Source: Ascarosepion bandense (taxonomy: Eukaryota > Mollusca > Cephalopoda > Sepiida > Sepiidae). Taken from it: 64,000 nucleotides of DNA. Numbering within the stretch: position 1 is the first letter of the stretch; each line of letters opens with the position of its first letter. The position numbers and the translations under genes were made by a program. A model generated the notes under the pieces. That model saw only the letters and a program-made list of their open reading frames with translations. It made no database searches and was not told the origin of the DNA. The stretch spans positions 3,145,001 to 3,209,000 of the forward strand of contig JBBBDQ010001028.1 of assembly GCA_037127315.1 (NCBI GenBank), given 5' to 3'. Positions 22,926 to 34,555 of the stretch are shown here, piece after piece.

Positions 22926-22979
22926 GAAGACATTAAAGCGACAAAATCAGCTAAACTAGCACGTTAAATAAGTAAACAT

Positions 22980-23445
22980 TACTATGATGAATGAGTATGT
23001 TCGGCGAAGTTGTACATGGAAATTGATTTCTCGACAGAAATTTCAGTCAAGTATGTAGTCCAAATATCTAGTCTAGCCTGATGGCTGGACTAGAGGTTAG
23101 AATCTCTATGGAAGTAGCAGCATGACTGTTGGGAGGCCCGCGCCTATTCGGCTATAATGGACTATTCCATTACTATGTAAAGTAATGGTGGCATCTACGT
23201 AAGAGAGTGTGCCGAGCAGCCGATCGACAAGTCAGTCCTAGACCTCCGGTGACGACCCGGAAGTACCCATTGCTCATACTACGTCTTACGACGGTTGAGA
23301 CGATTAACCCTTATTCTTGTATTGGATACTAATAACCTTTGTCAATACTATTTTCACGGAATACAACAATTAACCTATTCCTGTTGTTGAGTTATTTATT
23401 CTTACTCACGACATAACAATGACTTAAAAGAGTAAAAGGAAGCGT
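22980..23445. other. Unassigned, locally GC-rich segment, possibly LTR-like
   Basis: Higher GC than its surroundings, with a hairpin (CTAGTCTAGCC TGAT GGCTGGACTAG) at about 23072-23098. The minus strand begins TGTTATGTCGTGAGTAAG near 23425. This could be the LTR or 5' region of the adjacent Gypsy remnant, but no second copy exists in the window. Confidence 0.3.
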
Positions 23446-23474
23446 TTAGGAATGCAGACAATTATTGCAATTTT

Positions 23475-23690
23475 TTGAGCTGCAGGTTTTTGGACTTGTG
23501 CAAATCGCAACTAAAGAGGTTTAAATTAATGGCAAATCATACACAACAACTCTTTTTTTGCATTCTGCAAACGCTTTCCAACCTCGACAGAAAATGTTCC
23601 AAAGTTACTCAATTAATGAATGGACCCACTGTATCTCCATATATTAATCTAATAGAAAACTTTTGGTTTCCTCATTAAAAGTAATTATAT
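23475..23690 (+). pseudogene. Tc1/mariner transposase C-terminal scrap
   Basis: The open frame ends with NGPTVSPYINLIENFW, which lines up with the WPxxSPDLNPIENLW box of Tc1/mariner transposases: SP and IENFW are kept, D and P are lost. Preceding residues show no other clear domain. The call rests on one motif. Confidence 0.5.
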
Positions 23691-23739
23691 AAGAGAATGC
23701 AGCATTTCAAAGATGAAACGAATTTATCGTAGACCTCTT

Positions 23740-24245
23740 CCACGACAAAAGAGAAAAACTTGTAATAAACAAAAATATGGAAGGACCATAAATATTGAAG
23801 TCTGAAGCAAAATCAGCACTGGCCAAAATGAACAAAAACTAAATACCAGGACCAGATTGAATTGCAATTGAAATGCTGAAAGCTTGCCGACGTAATAAAT
23901 GACATATGTGACAGTGGTAATGTGCCAAAAGTTTAAGTAGATCCATTTTGATAGCACTACAAAAGAAGCCATGTACGAACGAATGCAAATTCAATCGAAC
24001 AACCAGCCACATGACAAACATATCCGAATTTTGATAAATAAAAAGCATAGAAGAGTTAGACCGGAAATAGGACAAGAACAGTGCGGTTTCCTTAAAGACA
24101 ATGGAACACGGAATGCAATATTTATGCGCAGAATGACACCAGGAAGAACAATACAAATACAATAGGAAGTATACCCATCTTCTCACTAGACGTATTCAAC
24201 CTTGACAGTGAGGATATCATATGAAAATTAGAAGTCCTAACAAGA
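23740..24245 (+). mobile_element. RTE-group LINE RT scrap
   Basis: Broken frames read LKSEAKSALAKMNKN, IPGPD, IAIEMLKAC and later EQCGFLKDNGTRNAIFM. These correspond to the K..GPDGI and Q.GF.. (RT1-RT2a) boxes of RTE-like reverse transcriptases. Several stops are present and the palm with the catalytic box is missing. Confidence 0.7.
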
Positions 24246-24474
24246 TTCATTATTATCGGACGTTAATATAAAACACCTGAGGGAGGACAGTAGTTTATGC
24301 TTTCAAACAAGTACATGAAACGCTTTTAATTGTTATATCTTGTTTATTTTATCATTTTATTTGTTCCAATTTTTAATTTTTACCTATTGAAGAAAATTTG
24401 CACTACTTCCACGATCTTCCTAGATGAACCCCACCCAATAAAAAAAAGAGGTGAAAAAATTTCAGAAATAAAAT

Positions 24475-24545
24475 TTTCGTTTTTTCCTAAAAGCTTCGTT
24501 TATCCTAAAATTTTCGTTTTTCCTAAAATTGTTTTTCTTTTGTTT
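24475..24545 (+). repeat. Short tandem repeat TTTTCGTTTTTCCTAAAA
   Basis: Four imperfect 17-19 base units in a row. Confidence 0.7.
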
Positions 24546-24689
24546 ACGTATTTTTAAAATTTTTTCATAAAAACTATAAACAAAGAACAGATAGAAAAAT
24601 AACGAAACAAGAAAATTTTAAAAACTTATTTTTCGCATAAAAATGTAACTAATATTAACAAGACTGACGGTAATCTACCATGAACATGT

Positions 24690-24880
24690 ACTAGTGGTGT
24701 CAACTATAGCGGCTCGTAATAAGAAATTAGAGAGACGACATCAAATTCAACTCCAGCCGTTTAATTCCCTTAAACGAAAAGGTCCTTGCGAAGCGTATGG
24801 AGTCAACTCTTTTCCACGCAAATATGGATTAAATAATAGGAATTGTATCCGAAAATCATTTTTATTTCCAATACATAGCT
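24690..24880 (+). mobile_element. tRNA-like SINE, family A, degenerate copy
   Basis: GGCTCGTAATAAGAAATTAG, AATTCAACTCCAGCCG and TATGGATTAAATAATAGG keep the family A order, but the centre is rearranged. Confidence 0.55.
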
Positions 24881-26872
24881 AATACAATATTCACTCATAT
24901 ATTTTGGCATTTCATAACCTACAAAGGGTAATCCGGAAAAAAGCTCTTGGTTTTCTTGAGAATTCTGAGAACGACGTATATATTCTCGGTGCCCTGATAA
25001 ATCTAACTTGCTTTTCTCTACTTCTCTAAGAATATTACAAGCCATAAATCCACCCCAAAATAATTTTAACGAATCCAAAGATAACAAGATCTTTGTTTCA
25101 AATTTGGCTCGTCGAACTAAAGTCGTTTTACACGTTCTACACACACGCAATTCTCAGTTTACATCAGAGCAACGATCAGAATAACAAAGCAATTATCGAA
25201 ATTTCTTTATGCACGCCTTTATAAAAAAGCGATAAGATTTAATCGAATGGAATTATTTATTTGAAACCAGAAAATATCAGCTTCATTAGGAGAATGCAGA
25301 CAGTGTCTGTAATGGATGCGTCAGTATATGTGTCAACTGTGATTATTTATAGAGACGAAGAGAAAGTATGGGAATCTGGAATGAACGTATGTAAATAGCA
25401 AATAGGGTATTAAAATATTTAAACGTGGGAAGAACGCGTTTTTGAAATTATGAAACTATGAAATAAAATCTTCATAGATTTAATCTTGCAGCCAAATTGT
25501 TGCCAAATGAATCGGATATGTATTTTTTTGTTAATTGAATATCGATTAGCCACAAGTGGTTTATTTGAAATAATTTCAGTTTTTAATAATTAGAAAAATG
25601 TAACATTGTACAAGAAACGAATGTTCATCTTTATTTTTATTTGACTTTGTCTTTACGATAATGTGAATAAAGAAACATATATTGATATATTCTCGTCATT
25701 CCAGACACAATCTCTGTTTATTGAGTGGAGCAGAACAACCAATAATGAATGGAATTACAGAAATCAAAGAAAAATTAGTGCCCAAACTATACGCCGATTG
25801 TTTATGCCAATTCAGATACTAGAACAAGTTAGCTCTTATGAGAGAATTCATGAAACTAAAAAGATGAAGGCACTTTTCGAATTGTTTGACTAGTTTTCTC
25901 CAGACTTTTATCGTTGAAGAAGAAAAAAAGAAATAAGCTGGCATTCAGTAGCGGAAAACTGAACCTGTTTTTCTATAGATACTTTATATATTTTTGCCAA
26001 GATTATATATTTTTGAAAATCTCAATTTTAGATTTTTATTTAAAAACTTCTGATAAAAAACGTTCCTTGTTGAAATATCTAAAGCTCTTAGGCCAATAAA
26101 TTAGTTTAGGCAAACCAACCTGGACAATACATTTACACGTGGAAAGATAATGAAGAATACAATCTTCTCGTCATGGCCTCTGATCAATAAGGCACCAAAT
26201 TAAGAATGACAACAGAAAAAAAAGCAAGTGTTTTTATTTCAGTCAACCAATCAAGAGATGATAGACAGACAAACGGAGTTTCCACGAGACGAATAAGTTA
26301 ACATTTACTAGGGGTCAAGTGTGCAATCCACGCAACTTCTTAATAATATTGTTTTATAAACAAGAATGTTCTCTTTCGAGATGATTTCTATATATCAGGC
26401 TTAACCTGTTCTTCCATCTAGAATAAAAAGCACGCGGCATCCGTCGAATATTGCTATGTGTTAACGGAACAGTAGAATGGGTAGATATGAAATGCTGTAC
26501 ACACTTCGATAAAAATCAACGGTCTTAATCAAGTTACAAATCACAAATCTTTCTGGTAGGGGCACACCAAAAGCTACTTGAAAACATAAATCATTTATCT
26601 CAGTTACTAATCTTAGATTCCTAATGCAAGCGGTGACTTTATCATAGGGGCAGAGTTCATTCTGAATATGTGATAAATGCGCACTAGTAAACACTTGGAA
26701 ACGACTGTTATAGTAACTCTCTTCTGTCAGTAGATGCAAAATTAATAAACTGATAATAATAAGCTTTGCAAAGGTCGGAAAACTTCTTCAAAATTTCTTC
26801 TTCTCATTTTCTACTATACACCAAACAGTAAGTGCCTAAATTAACCTTCAAAACTAAAATCATATCCATCCG

Positions 26873-26874
<2 letters not shown>
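24881..26874. other. Mostly unassigned DNA; one possible exon
   Basis: No known family. The minus ORF at 26739-26461 (92 codons, four Cys) follows a TACTGACAG acceptor-like word and has unusually balanced composition for this window, so it could be an orphan exon. I do not recognise it. ORFs at 24803-25150, 25663-25893 and 25914-26099 have no motif. Confidence 0.25.

Positions 26875-26923
<49 letters not shown>
26875..26923. repeat. (TAA)n microsatellite at the 5' edge of the R4/Dong-like LINE
   Basis: About 16 TAA units end exactly where LINE coding sequence begins. The LINE 3' end also runs into ATAATAATAATAAAA (29772-29786). Confidence 0.95.
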
Positions 26924-27469
26924 CAACTTAGAAGTGAATTATCAATACTGGATGAACTGAGTAGAGGAATAAATGTAAGAACTAGGAAAAGCAGAAGAGC
27001 CGAAAGAAAATATAACATCAGGAATGAAAATGAAGTCTTATCAAATAAAGAAAAAATAAAGCAAAAAATCCAACTGAAGGCTCAAAGAATAAGACGCTAT
27101 GAGAAAAGAGCAAGATTTTACAGACAAAACAAGATTTTTCAGACTGATACAAAGAGATTTTACAGGGAAATAGGTAAAAAAAGAATTGAAGTGACAGTAC
27201 CCCCCAGAATGGAAGAAGTCACACAGTTCTGGGAAAAGATATGGGCTTGCCCTAAAGAACTTAGCAAGGAAGTACATTGGATTACACAAGAGATAGAACG
27301 AATGAAAAATAAACCCGAACAGACATGGTCTGGAATTACAGAAGATGATGTTAAATAAGCACTAAAAAAAGCACACAATTGGAAATTCCCAGGTATAGAT
27401 AGAATTCCTAACTTTTGGCTATACTATTTAAATACTGCACATAAAAAACTAGCCAAAAAACTTCAAGAA

Positions 27470-28729
27470 ATGGTTGACGATCCCACTAAAATTCCTGCAT
27501 GGATGACCAAAGGAATTACATTTCTTCTACCCAAGAATGGTGACACAAAAAACCCGACAAACTACAGACCAATTACATGTCTTCCGACAACATATAAACT
27601 ATTAACATCTATTTTAACAAAACAGACATATTTATTCTTAGAAAGAAATGACATGATACCGCTTGAACAAAAAGGGTGCAAACGTGGCTGTTATGGTTGT
27701 AAAGACCAATTGCTGATTAACAAAATGATCCTGGAAAACTGCTACAGTACAAAGAAAAATCTTAGTACAGCCTGGATAGACTATCGAAAGGCATTCGATA
27801 GTGTGCCACATTCCTGGATTTTAAAGACTTTAAATATATACAAGATATCACCCGTCATCATCAATTTCATCAAACAGTGCATGTCTATATGGAAAACAAC
27901 CCTTTACCTCAATCATATAAATGGAACCTATAAGTCTGATAAAATAAACATCAAAAGAGGTATATTTCAAGGTGATTCTTTGTCTCCATTACTATTCTGT
28001 ATATCATTAATAGCACTAACCAGTCAACTTAATAAGACAGAATGTGGTTATAAAATAGGCCAAAAGAAAATAAGCCATCTATTTTACATGGATGACTTGA
28101 AGTTATATGCTAAGAATGATAATGAGCTGGAAGGTCTTCTGAAAACTGTAAAATGCTTCAGCGAAGACATTGGAATGAAATTCAACTTGAATAAATGTGC
28201 TAAAGCTACAGTTTTACGTGGATCAATACAAGAAACATCTTCAATTAGCTTAGACCCTGCTGTAACAATAAAACAATTGAAACCAGAAGCTTATAAATAC
28301 CTAGGTGTAAATGAGAGTGAAAACATTCACCATAAAAAAATGAAAGAAATAGTGCGTAAAGAGTACTATAGAAGGCTACGAATGATATTAAAAACTGAAT
28401 TGAATTCTCAGAACAGAGTTATGGCCATTAATAGCCTTGCAATCCCAGTTGTCCAATATAGCTTCAACATCTTAAACTGGACTCTAAACGACATCAGACG
28501 AATGGATTCTAAAACAATAAAACTTCTTTCTAAGCATAAGATGCATCATCCAAAGGCTGATGTAGACCGTCTATACATACCCCGTAAAGAAGGTGGAAGA
28601 GGTCTTATTCAGCTGGAATTGTCATACAAGACAACAACTATTGGCTTACTAACATACATAGAAACAACAAAGGATTGGATGATACAATTAGTCAGGCAAC
28701 ATGAAGAAAGAAAGAAAAATATTCAATAA
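27470..28729 (+). pseudogene. R4/Dong-like reverse transcriptase (419 codons)
   Basis: RT boxes in order: FLLPKNGDTKNPTNYRPITC, QKGCKRGCYGCKDQL, WIDYRKAFDSVPHSW, RGIFQGDSLSPLLFCISL and the active site FYMDDLKLYA near residues 207-216 with both Asp intact. The thumb contains KYLGV and VDRLYIPRKEGGRGL, both typical of R2/R4/NeSL enzymes. The same frame extends upstream of this ATG past a single TAA (27356-27358), so the listed Met is internal. The frame closes prematurely at 28729, and downstream sequence resumes in another frame. Confidence 0.9.
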
Positions 28730-28830
28730 TAAAAGAAGGCAGTAAATACGAACAAGATTTACAGTTAGTAGATTCTGTAGAAAAGCAAAACAGAAGCCAA
28801 GAACCAACTATTGCGGCAAAAAATATAAAA

Positions 28831-29637
28831 ATGAAAGCCAAAGTTAAATCTCTTGAACAGATGAAACAGTGCTGGAAAGACAAACCTCTGCATGGCCAAT
28901 ATCCAGAACGTGCCAATAAATCCAATGTTGACAAAGTTAATACTCATCGATGGTTACGTGCATCTGGAGTAAAGTCTGAAACTGAAGGCTTTATTCTTGC
29001 AGCACAAGACCAAAGTCTTTTCACTAGAAACTTTCAGGCAAATATTATGCATAATAATATGGATCCAAAATGCAGGTTTTGTAATAAACACCAAGAAACA
29101 ATAGACCACCTAATCTCAGGCTGTTCTGTGCTTGCCCCAAACGAATATAAAAATCGCCACGATAGAGTTGGGCAATATTTACATTGGACAATGTGCAAAC
29201 ATTATGGAAAATCTGTAAACAAACACTGGTATGAACATCACCCAGCACCGGTTACAAAAATAGAAGATGTAACCATTCTATGGGATTACACCATCTATAC
29301 AGACAGAAAAATTGAAGCAAATAGGCCAGACATTATTGTTAAAAATCAGAAGGAGAAAACTTGTCTATTAATTGATATGGCTTGTCCAGCGGATTGTAAC
29401 ATAGCAATCAAGGAATTTGAAAAACTGTCAAAATATAGAGACCTGGAAATTGAAATAGAAAAAATGTGGAAATTGAAAACAAGAGTTGTGCCAGTAATAG
29501 TAGGTGCACTTGGAATGATAAAAAATGGAACAGAACAACACATTGAAAGAATACCTGGAAACCCCAGCTTAAGAGATATACAAAACATTGTCATATTAAG
29601 TACAGCCCACACACTAAGGAAAACTTTATCTATGTAA
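28831..29637 (+). pseudogene. R4/Dong-like zinc knuckle and restriction-like endonuclease
   Basis: 268 codons. WLRASGVKSETEGFILAAQDQ leads to CRFCNKHQETIDHLISGC (CCHC knuckle, about residues 87-104), and then RPDIIV (about 164) and LLIDMACPAD (about 176), the PD-(D/E)xK-like core of the nuclease that makes the target nick. VGALGMIKNG is also characteristic of the group. The frame is open for about 100 bases before the ATG, consistent with one ancestral ORF. Confidence 0.9.
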
Positions 29638-29841
29638 TGCTAGGGATGATAGGGAAGATAGAAAAACATGAAATGGAGCCATAACAACACGCCACGACCT
29701 GCCTTAGGTCTCCCCGCAGACTTGGTTGGTAGTGAGACCAAAGCAGAAATCGAAATATGATGAAAAATGACATAATAATAATAAAAATTTCAGGATCTGA
29801 TATATGTAAATATTGAAGTTGTTTGTTGGGAGAATCGATGG

Positions 29842-30140
29842 AGCTTACGGACACCACATTAAAACCTCGATTCGCGTACGATCACTGAAGTTAAGCAACG
29901 TCAAACCTTGTCCGTACTCAGTTGGGGGACCGCTTGGGAATATCAGGTGCTTTAAGCTTGGATATGCGGGTAGTGCAATGTATAATGACTCCGAATTGTT
30001 AATTGGAGAGCCAGGTTTCAATTCCTGTTGAAGTCTTTATATTCACCCACATGCCAATACGCTACGGAAATGTATGAATATGAATACATATCTTCTCCCC
30101 AGGTATGGGTTAATTAGCAATACTTGCATCACTGAATAAT
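29842..30140 (+). mobile_element. Chimeric SINE: 5S rRNA head plus tRNA-like SINE body
   Basis: 29842-29959 aligns with eukaryotic 5S rRNA from GCTTACGG to GTGCTTTAAGCTT. The internal promoter is kept: GAAGTTAAGCAACG (A box) and GGGACCGCTTGGGAATATCA with GGTGCT (C box). It runs directly into a tRNA-like segment (GCGGGTAGTG...GGTTTCAATTCCTG) and the SINE body shared with 49205-49440. 5S/tRNA composite heads are known in other animal SINEs (AmnSINE/SINE3 type). About 15% divergence from 5S argues against a functional gene. Confidence 0.75.
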
Positions 30141-31289
30141 CATTATCTCCAAAATTAATTCTCAAAATTTCAAAATTAATTCTCAAATTTTTTTGGTTTT
30201 AAATAATCTGCAAAGGGTTGCTAACATGTAGAAAACGAATCAATTTATTAAACCTCTCGAATATATAAAGAGAATTTATATAATAAACGAAATTTGAATA
30301 ATTTAATTGTGAATCAGTTAGTAATAATGTATATTCATACGGAAAGCAAAAGAAAAGACAAAAAACCGTTTGAATAAAATTCATCATTAGCTTTCTTGCC
30401 TGTGTGTCAAATTGTTTATAATATGACGCAGGACAGGAAAAGCAAGATTGTTTTACGTGATAAGTGGTAAAAGCGATTTTATATCGGCACAGATATTGAT
30501 TACTGTTGCTAGAAGGAGACGCACAACTGCTTCAGTCACAAAAGATAGAAACATCTGAAAAATAAATATTTTCAAAAGTTCCTTCAGTAAACTGTAATGG
30601 GATATAGGTGAAGGAATATTATGACTACACAATTTCACGCAACTACTTCGATTACAAAACAGGTCATTTTTTGCCGCGACATAACTTTCTTGAAATAACT
30701 TTCGCTTAAACAGAAGAATTACCCATCAAACACATGTATACTCATTCTACGCTCGAACTAATGTGTCATTATAAATATCTTCTATGTTCAAAGATCCCTG
30801 GTGAGGAACACGGTTTACTTGCTAAACATGTGGCAAAATTGCTTTATACCTAGTATCCAATGCAGACATTAATTTTTAACTCCGTATTAAGCAAGTAGTG
30901 TTCTATAATAGTCAATATACTAAGACCTAACTCATACCCATGATTCCCGAGGTAAATGTCTATACGGCTAGTGCCGCCAATCGACGTTTCATTCTGTTCT
31001 TCGAGACAATTGACATAAGTTTTCCCAAACTTCCTGATCTCAAAGTGGATTGCGCTCAAGTCACTCCCGCCATTTGACAGATGGCAACTTGTCTCTTGAA
31101 ATATGACAATAGTGTTCATCGATTCAAGTTCTACTGCTTTTCAGCTACAACCGACATTCAACAAAACCACTCATCCATACGATGACTTACTTCAAAAAGA
31201 TTTGATGTTTTTGGTAAAAAAAAAAAACAGCTGACTAGTAGAAATTATTAAATTCAAAATCTGACACCAAGTTTGATATTCATCGTGTA
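30141..31289. other. Unassigned DNA
   Basis: The first ~100 bases may still be SINE 3' body (AAATAATCTGCAAAGGGTTG also near 49415). The minus ORF 30850-31119 (89 codons) has no recognised motif. Confidence 0.35.

Positions 31290-31343
<54 letters not shown>
31290..31343. repeat. (TA)n microsatellite
   Basis: About 26 TA units. Confidence 0.95.
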
Positions 31344-31345
<2 letters not shown>

Positions 31346-31526
31346 CATCTCCCAAAAAACGAAGAGCAAAAGCATATATGTAAGTAGATCCTATTAATAT
31401 TAATTTTATTAATATTAAAAATGATACAAGTGGAAGGCTCGATGTAAATAATATTATCTATTTACAGAGCCAAATATGTATATTATATAAAAAATTCAAA
31501 GACTTCGATATATATATATACATACA

Positions 31527-31528
<2 letters not shown>

Positions 31529-31579
<51 letters not shown>

Positions 31580-31590
31580 GTGTGTGTGTA
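31529..31590. repeat. (TA)n-(TG)n microsatellite
   Basis: TA run followed by CACGTGTGTGTGTA. Confidence 0.95.
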
Positions 31591-31604
31591 TTAACATCTA
31601 CTAT

Positions 31605-31990
31605 CCAAAGCAATTTATCCAATCGTGACAATATCAAAGTAATTACAGCCACAGTTTAAATTATTAAGGGTATTATTAGAACTAACATTGCCCATGTCAA
31701 TAATAATTCTGAAGCATTTATATATAAAATAAACCGTCACAACTGCTTCCTAGAATACATCGGAGAAACCTGCAGAAATTTAAAATGAAACGTACCTAGC
31801 AACACAAGTGGTATCTTATACAAAATAATTTATCAAATTCATGTGCCGTACATATAAATAAATTCAACCACAATTTTGCTCTAAAGAATGCCACACTTAT
31901 TTTTAAAAAAGTAACAGAATTAGACGGAAACAACTCAAAAGTGCCACTATCGAATCATACCAAAAGTATATATCTGCACCTCTGTTTTTT
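31605..31990 (+). mobile_element. Penelope-like element 4, GIY-YIG scrap
   Basis: Plus-strand frame: AFIYKINRHNCFLEYIGETCRNLK, split here as AFIYKI...EYIGETCRNLK, followed after a stop and frame changes by FNHNFALKNATLIFKKV. This matches the GIY-YIG nuclease of PLEs (first strand IYKI, then YIGET.R). No RT is seen upstream because the scrap begins at a TA repeat. It differs in wording from PLEs 1-3, so it is a separate lineage. Confidence 0.75.
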
Positions 31991-33704
31991 TTTTAATATT
32001 AATATTTTACATTGGCAGTACACATAACAATATAAACTTTATAGAATTAAAAGAAAGCTTTTAAATTTATAAAGTATTTGCATTAGAAAAATTACATTAA
32101 TTAGTTCCAAACCTAGACTACTATAAATATTGATGAAATTATAAAAAAATCGATAACATCATTTACTCAGTTTTCTTTACTAGGTATATTACTTACCCTA
32201 ATTATGGTATTTTCCTTAATTAAGTTATGACTCTTAGTTTCCACGATAATTTACTTAGACATAATTTACTTTAAATACCCTGATAAAATTTTTTTCTTAA
32301 ATTCAAAATTTTTTAAATCAAACAAATTTTTATTTTTGTTTATAAATACTTATTGCAAAATAAATTGCTTACATTTGTCTTGAAGAAATCTATCAGAGGA
32401 TGAAACGCGCCTTTTGTTTTCATCCATATATATATTTTACGCAAATAAAACCTTAAGTCAAATATTAGTCGGCAATGCTCAGATACTAAACCGGTCTCAT
32501 TACAAATAAAAACGCAATATTATAGATGTTTCCTACCATAAGAGAAATCAACTGGTGATGTGAATAAAATATTTAACATTCATCTAAAATAATATATGAA
32601 ACGAATAGATTCGCGTTCGTTAGTCTCAATTCGTTTTAATACGCTTTAAAAATAGAATCTACAATTTTATTTACTGTAAAAACATTGGAAAACGTTTACA
32701 TTAAAAAGGAGTCGAAGGTATGTTTCTTTACAATCATATTGAACGACATAGTATGTATTCAGACGAACGGAACAAAAATTAAATTTAAACGAAGCGTGAT
32801 TTGTAATCCGTATATTGTTTTGATAAATAATTTCCTTAGTATTTTATGTTTACTGTTTTTCGCGTTTACTCCTCTCCTACTTATTTGGAACCAGAACGTA
32901 GTAAACTTCTTAACCAACACGAAACTAGGTCTGAGAATATTTACTCGTCTGAAATTGTTGTCTAGAAAACCAAAAACATTTCTTTACTTCTTTTATTTCA
33001 CGTTTTTTGTTCGTTTGTTTTTTTCATAAAAAAGTTACTCAAATGCTCAGCCAATATGGATCACGTGATGAAAGATTTCGGTTAAAGAAATTGTATTTCG
33101 CAGGATGAGAAAAAATGGCGAAAATAATCGATTTGTATTGCCATCACAGATGAGTGAATCACCCAAAGGAAGACAAATCGTGTAACCAGTCAACAGGCCG
33201 CCTGATTAAACAAGTCTGTATTTTTCCATAATATTCAAAAGAAGATTTAACAATTCATAAGAAAGAAAATAATTCAAAATGAGAAAATATCCGTTAAAAA
33301 TCTTGTAGTTAATTGGAATATTCGTATGCCTTAAAAAGAGAATTTTGTGGAAGTGCTATATCTCCATGGGATTCACGAAACTACGATGATGAATTGTTGC
33401 AATTCCAACCATTTCGGATGCTCATCATTTATTAAATGCTACATGATTTCAAACAAAATACCTTTACAAAAGATCAAAGAGATGTGGACTTACTTCTAAT
33501 AGTGATACATAATTTTACATTTCTCGCCTACACTTTTCTAGCTCGTTTAGGTCACGTTAAAACTAGGCTACTCTTACAAAAATGAAGCCTAAAATACTAT
33601 CACAACAATTTCCAGTGAATGGTGGAGCTTGTAAGAAAAGTAATGATTACCTCAAGGGTTAAATAAATATTGTTTCACAAACATTCCTGGAAGAGGAGAC
33701 CAAT
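31991..33704. other. Unassigned DNA with one hairpin
   Basis: A GGATGAAA...TTTCATCC hairpin lies at 32398-32425. The plus ORF 32685-33029 (114 codons) has a hydrophobic segment (IVLINNFLSILCLLFFAFTP) and a basic C terminus, but no relative I can name. I treat it as chance in AT-rich DNA. Confidence 0.3.

Positions 33705-33797
<93 letters not shown>
33705..33797. repeat. (CA)n-(TA)n microsatellite
   Basis: About 25 CA units then about 20 TA units. Confidence 0.95.
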
Positions 33798-33801
<4 letters not shown>

Positions 33802-34069
33802 CTCATTTTTTATAGTATTAGTTTGAAAGAAAATAAGAAGTTGAGGAAGAAAAACTAACATTCGTTTCATTTTCTTCCTTCTTCCTCGACCGGTGTATTT
33901 TCAAATTAAGATTAAAGGCATGCGATTATTTGTTTTTGTGTTGAGTTCTCTTTTAATTTAAAAAAAATGTTTGAGAAAGAGAATTAAAGATTAAACGAAT
34001 GATGATTCCTTCTTTTAGTTTAAACGTTTCAACAAAAATATAATAATAAAATATATACAAAAAACACAT

Positions 34070-34071
<2 letters not shown>

Positions 34072-34121
<50 letters not shown>
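34072..34121. repeat. (TA)n microsatellite
   Basis: About 24 TA units. Confidence 0.95.
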
Positions 34122-34123
<2 letters not shown>

Positions 34124-34247
34124 GAATGATTATCAAATATTAAAAAATGCTTAGATATAATAAGCATGATAAAGGCCATGTTCATAACTAGCTCAAAAGC
34201 ACAGGGACGGACCTGTTTCCTTTTTCTCCCACTTCCCTTAATCCTAT

Positions 34248-34249
<2 letters not shown>

Positions 34250-34290
<41 letters not shown>
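34250..34290. repeat. (TA)n microsatellite
   Basis: About 20 TA units. Confidence 0.95.
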
Positions 34291-34292
<2 letters not shown>

Positions 34293-34433
34293 CCTTTACA
34301 AGACTAGTGTCATATGCCCTGAGGATCGCTTGGGGCATTAAACGAACAATCACCATGTTGATTTCTATCTCTGTCTACCTCTACAATCTCCGATATTGAG
34401 TAATCTTTCTTCATAGATATAGCACATTTGAAA

Positions 34434-34435
<2 letters not shown>

Positions 34436-34470
<35 letters not shown>
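34436..34470. repeat. (TA)n microsatellite
   Basis: About 17 TA units, about 90 bases before the GGCC-rich hairpin at 34566. Confidence 0.95.
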
Positions 34471-34472
<2 letters not shown>

Positions 34473-34555
34473 AAAAACTACTAAAAAGTTGTAAGTTTAA
34501 AAATGTATTTTTTTGACAGTACTTATTCATTTCTATTATTATATATATATTAATA

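Larger units (their letters stand above)
26924..29786 (+). mobile_element. R4/Dong-like non-LTR retrotransposon, nearly intact
   Basis: One frame runs from about 26928, interrupted by a TAA at 27356, to 28729. A frameshift near 28715 then passes to a second frame ending at 29637. Domains in order: basic N-terminal region (IQLKAQRIRRYEKRARFYRQ), RT with FYMDDLKLYA, then a C-x2-C-x7-H-x4-C zinc knuckle and a restriction-like endonuclease (RPDIIV...LLIDMACPAD). That order is typical of the R2/R4/NeSL group. TAA repeats on both sides match the target of Dong, an R4-clade element. A short 3' UTR (29638-29771) ends in ATAATAATAATAAAA. Only two lesions make it a young copy. It appears 5' truncated, since no N-terminal DNA-binding fingers are seen. 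Confidence 0.85.

Noticed and set aside
29842..29959. Functional 5S rRNA gene
   Set aside because: Too many changes from 5S consensus and no terminator T-run at the 3' end. Better explained as a SINE head.
30850..31119. 89-codon minus ORF
   Set aside because: No recognised domain and nothing nearby to support a gene.
32685..33029. 114-codon plus ORF with a possible membrane span
   Set aside because: Phe/Leu-rich in T-rich DNA and no homologue I can name. Kept only as a note in the unassigned stretch.
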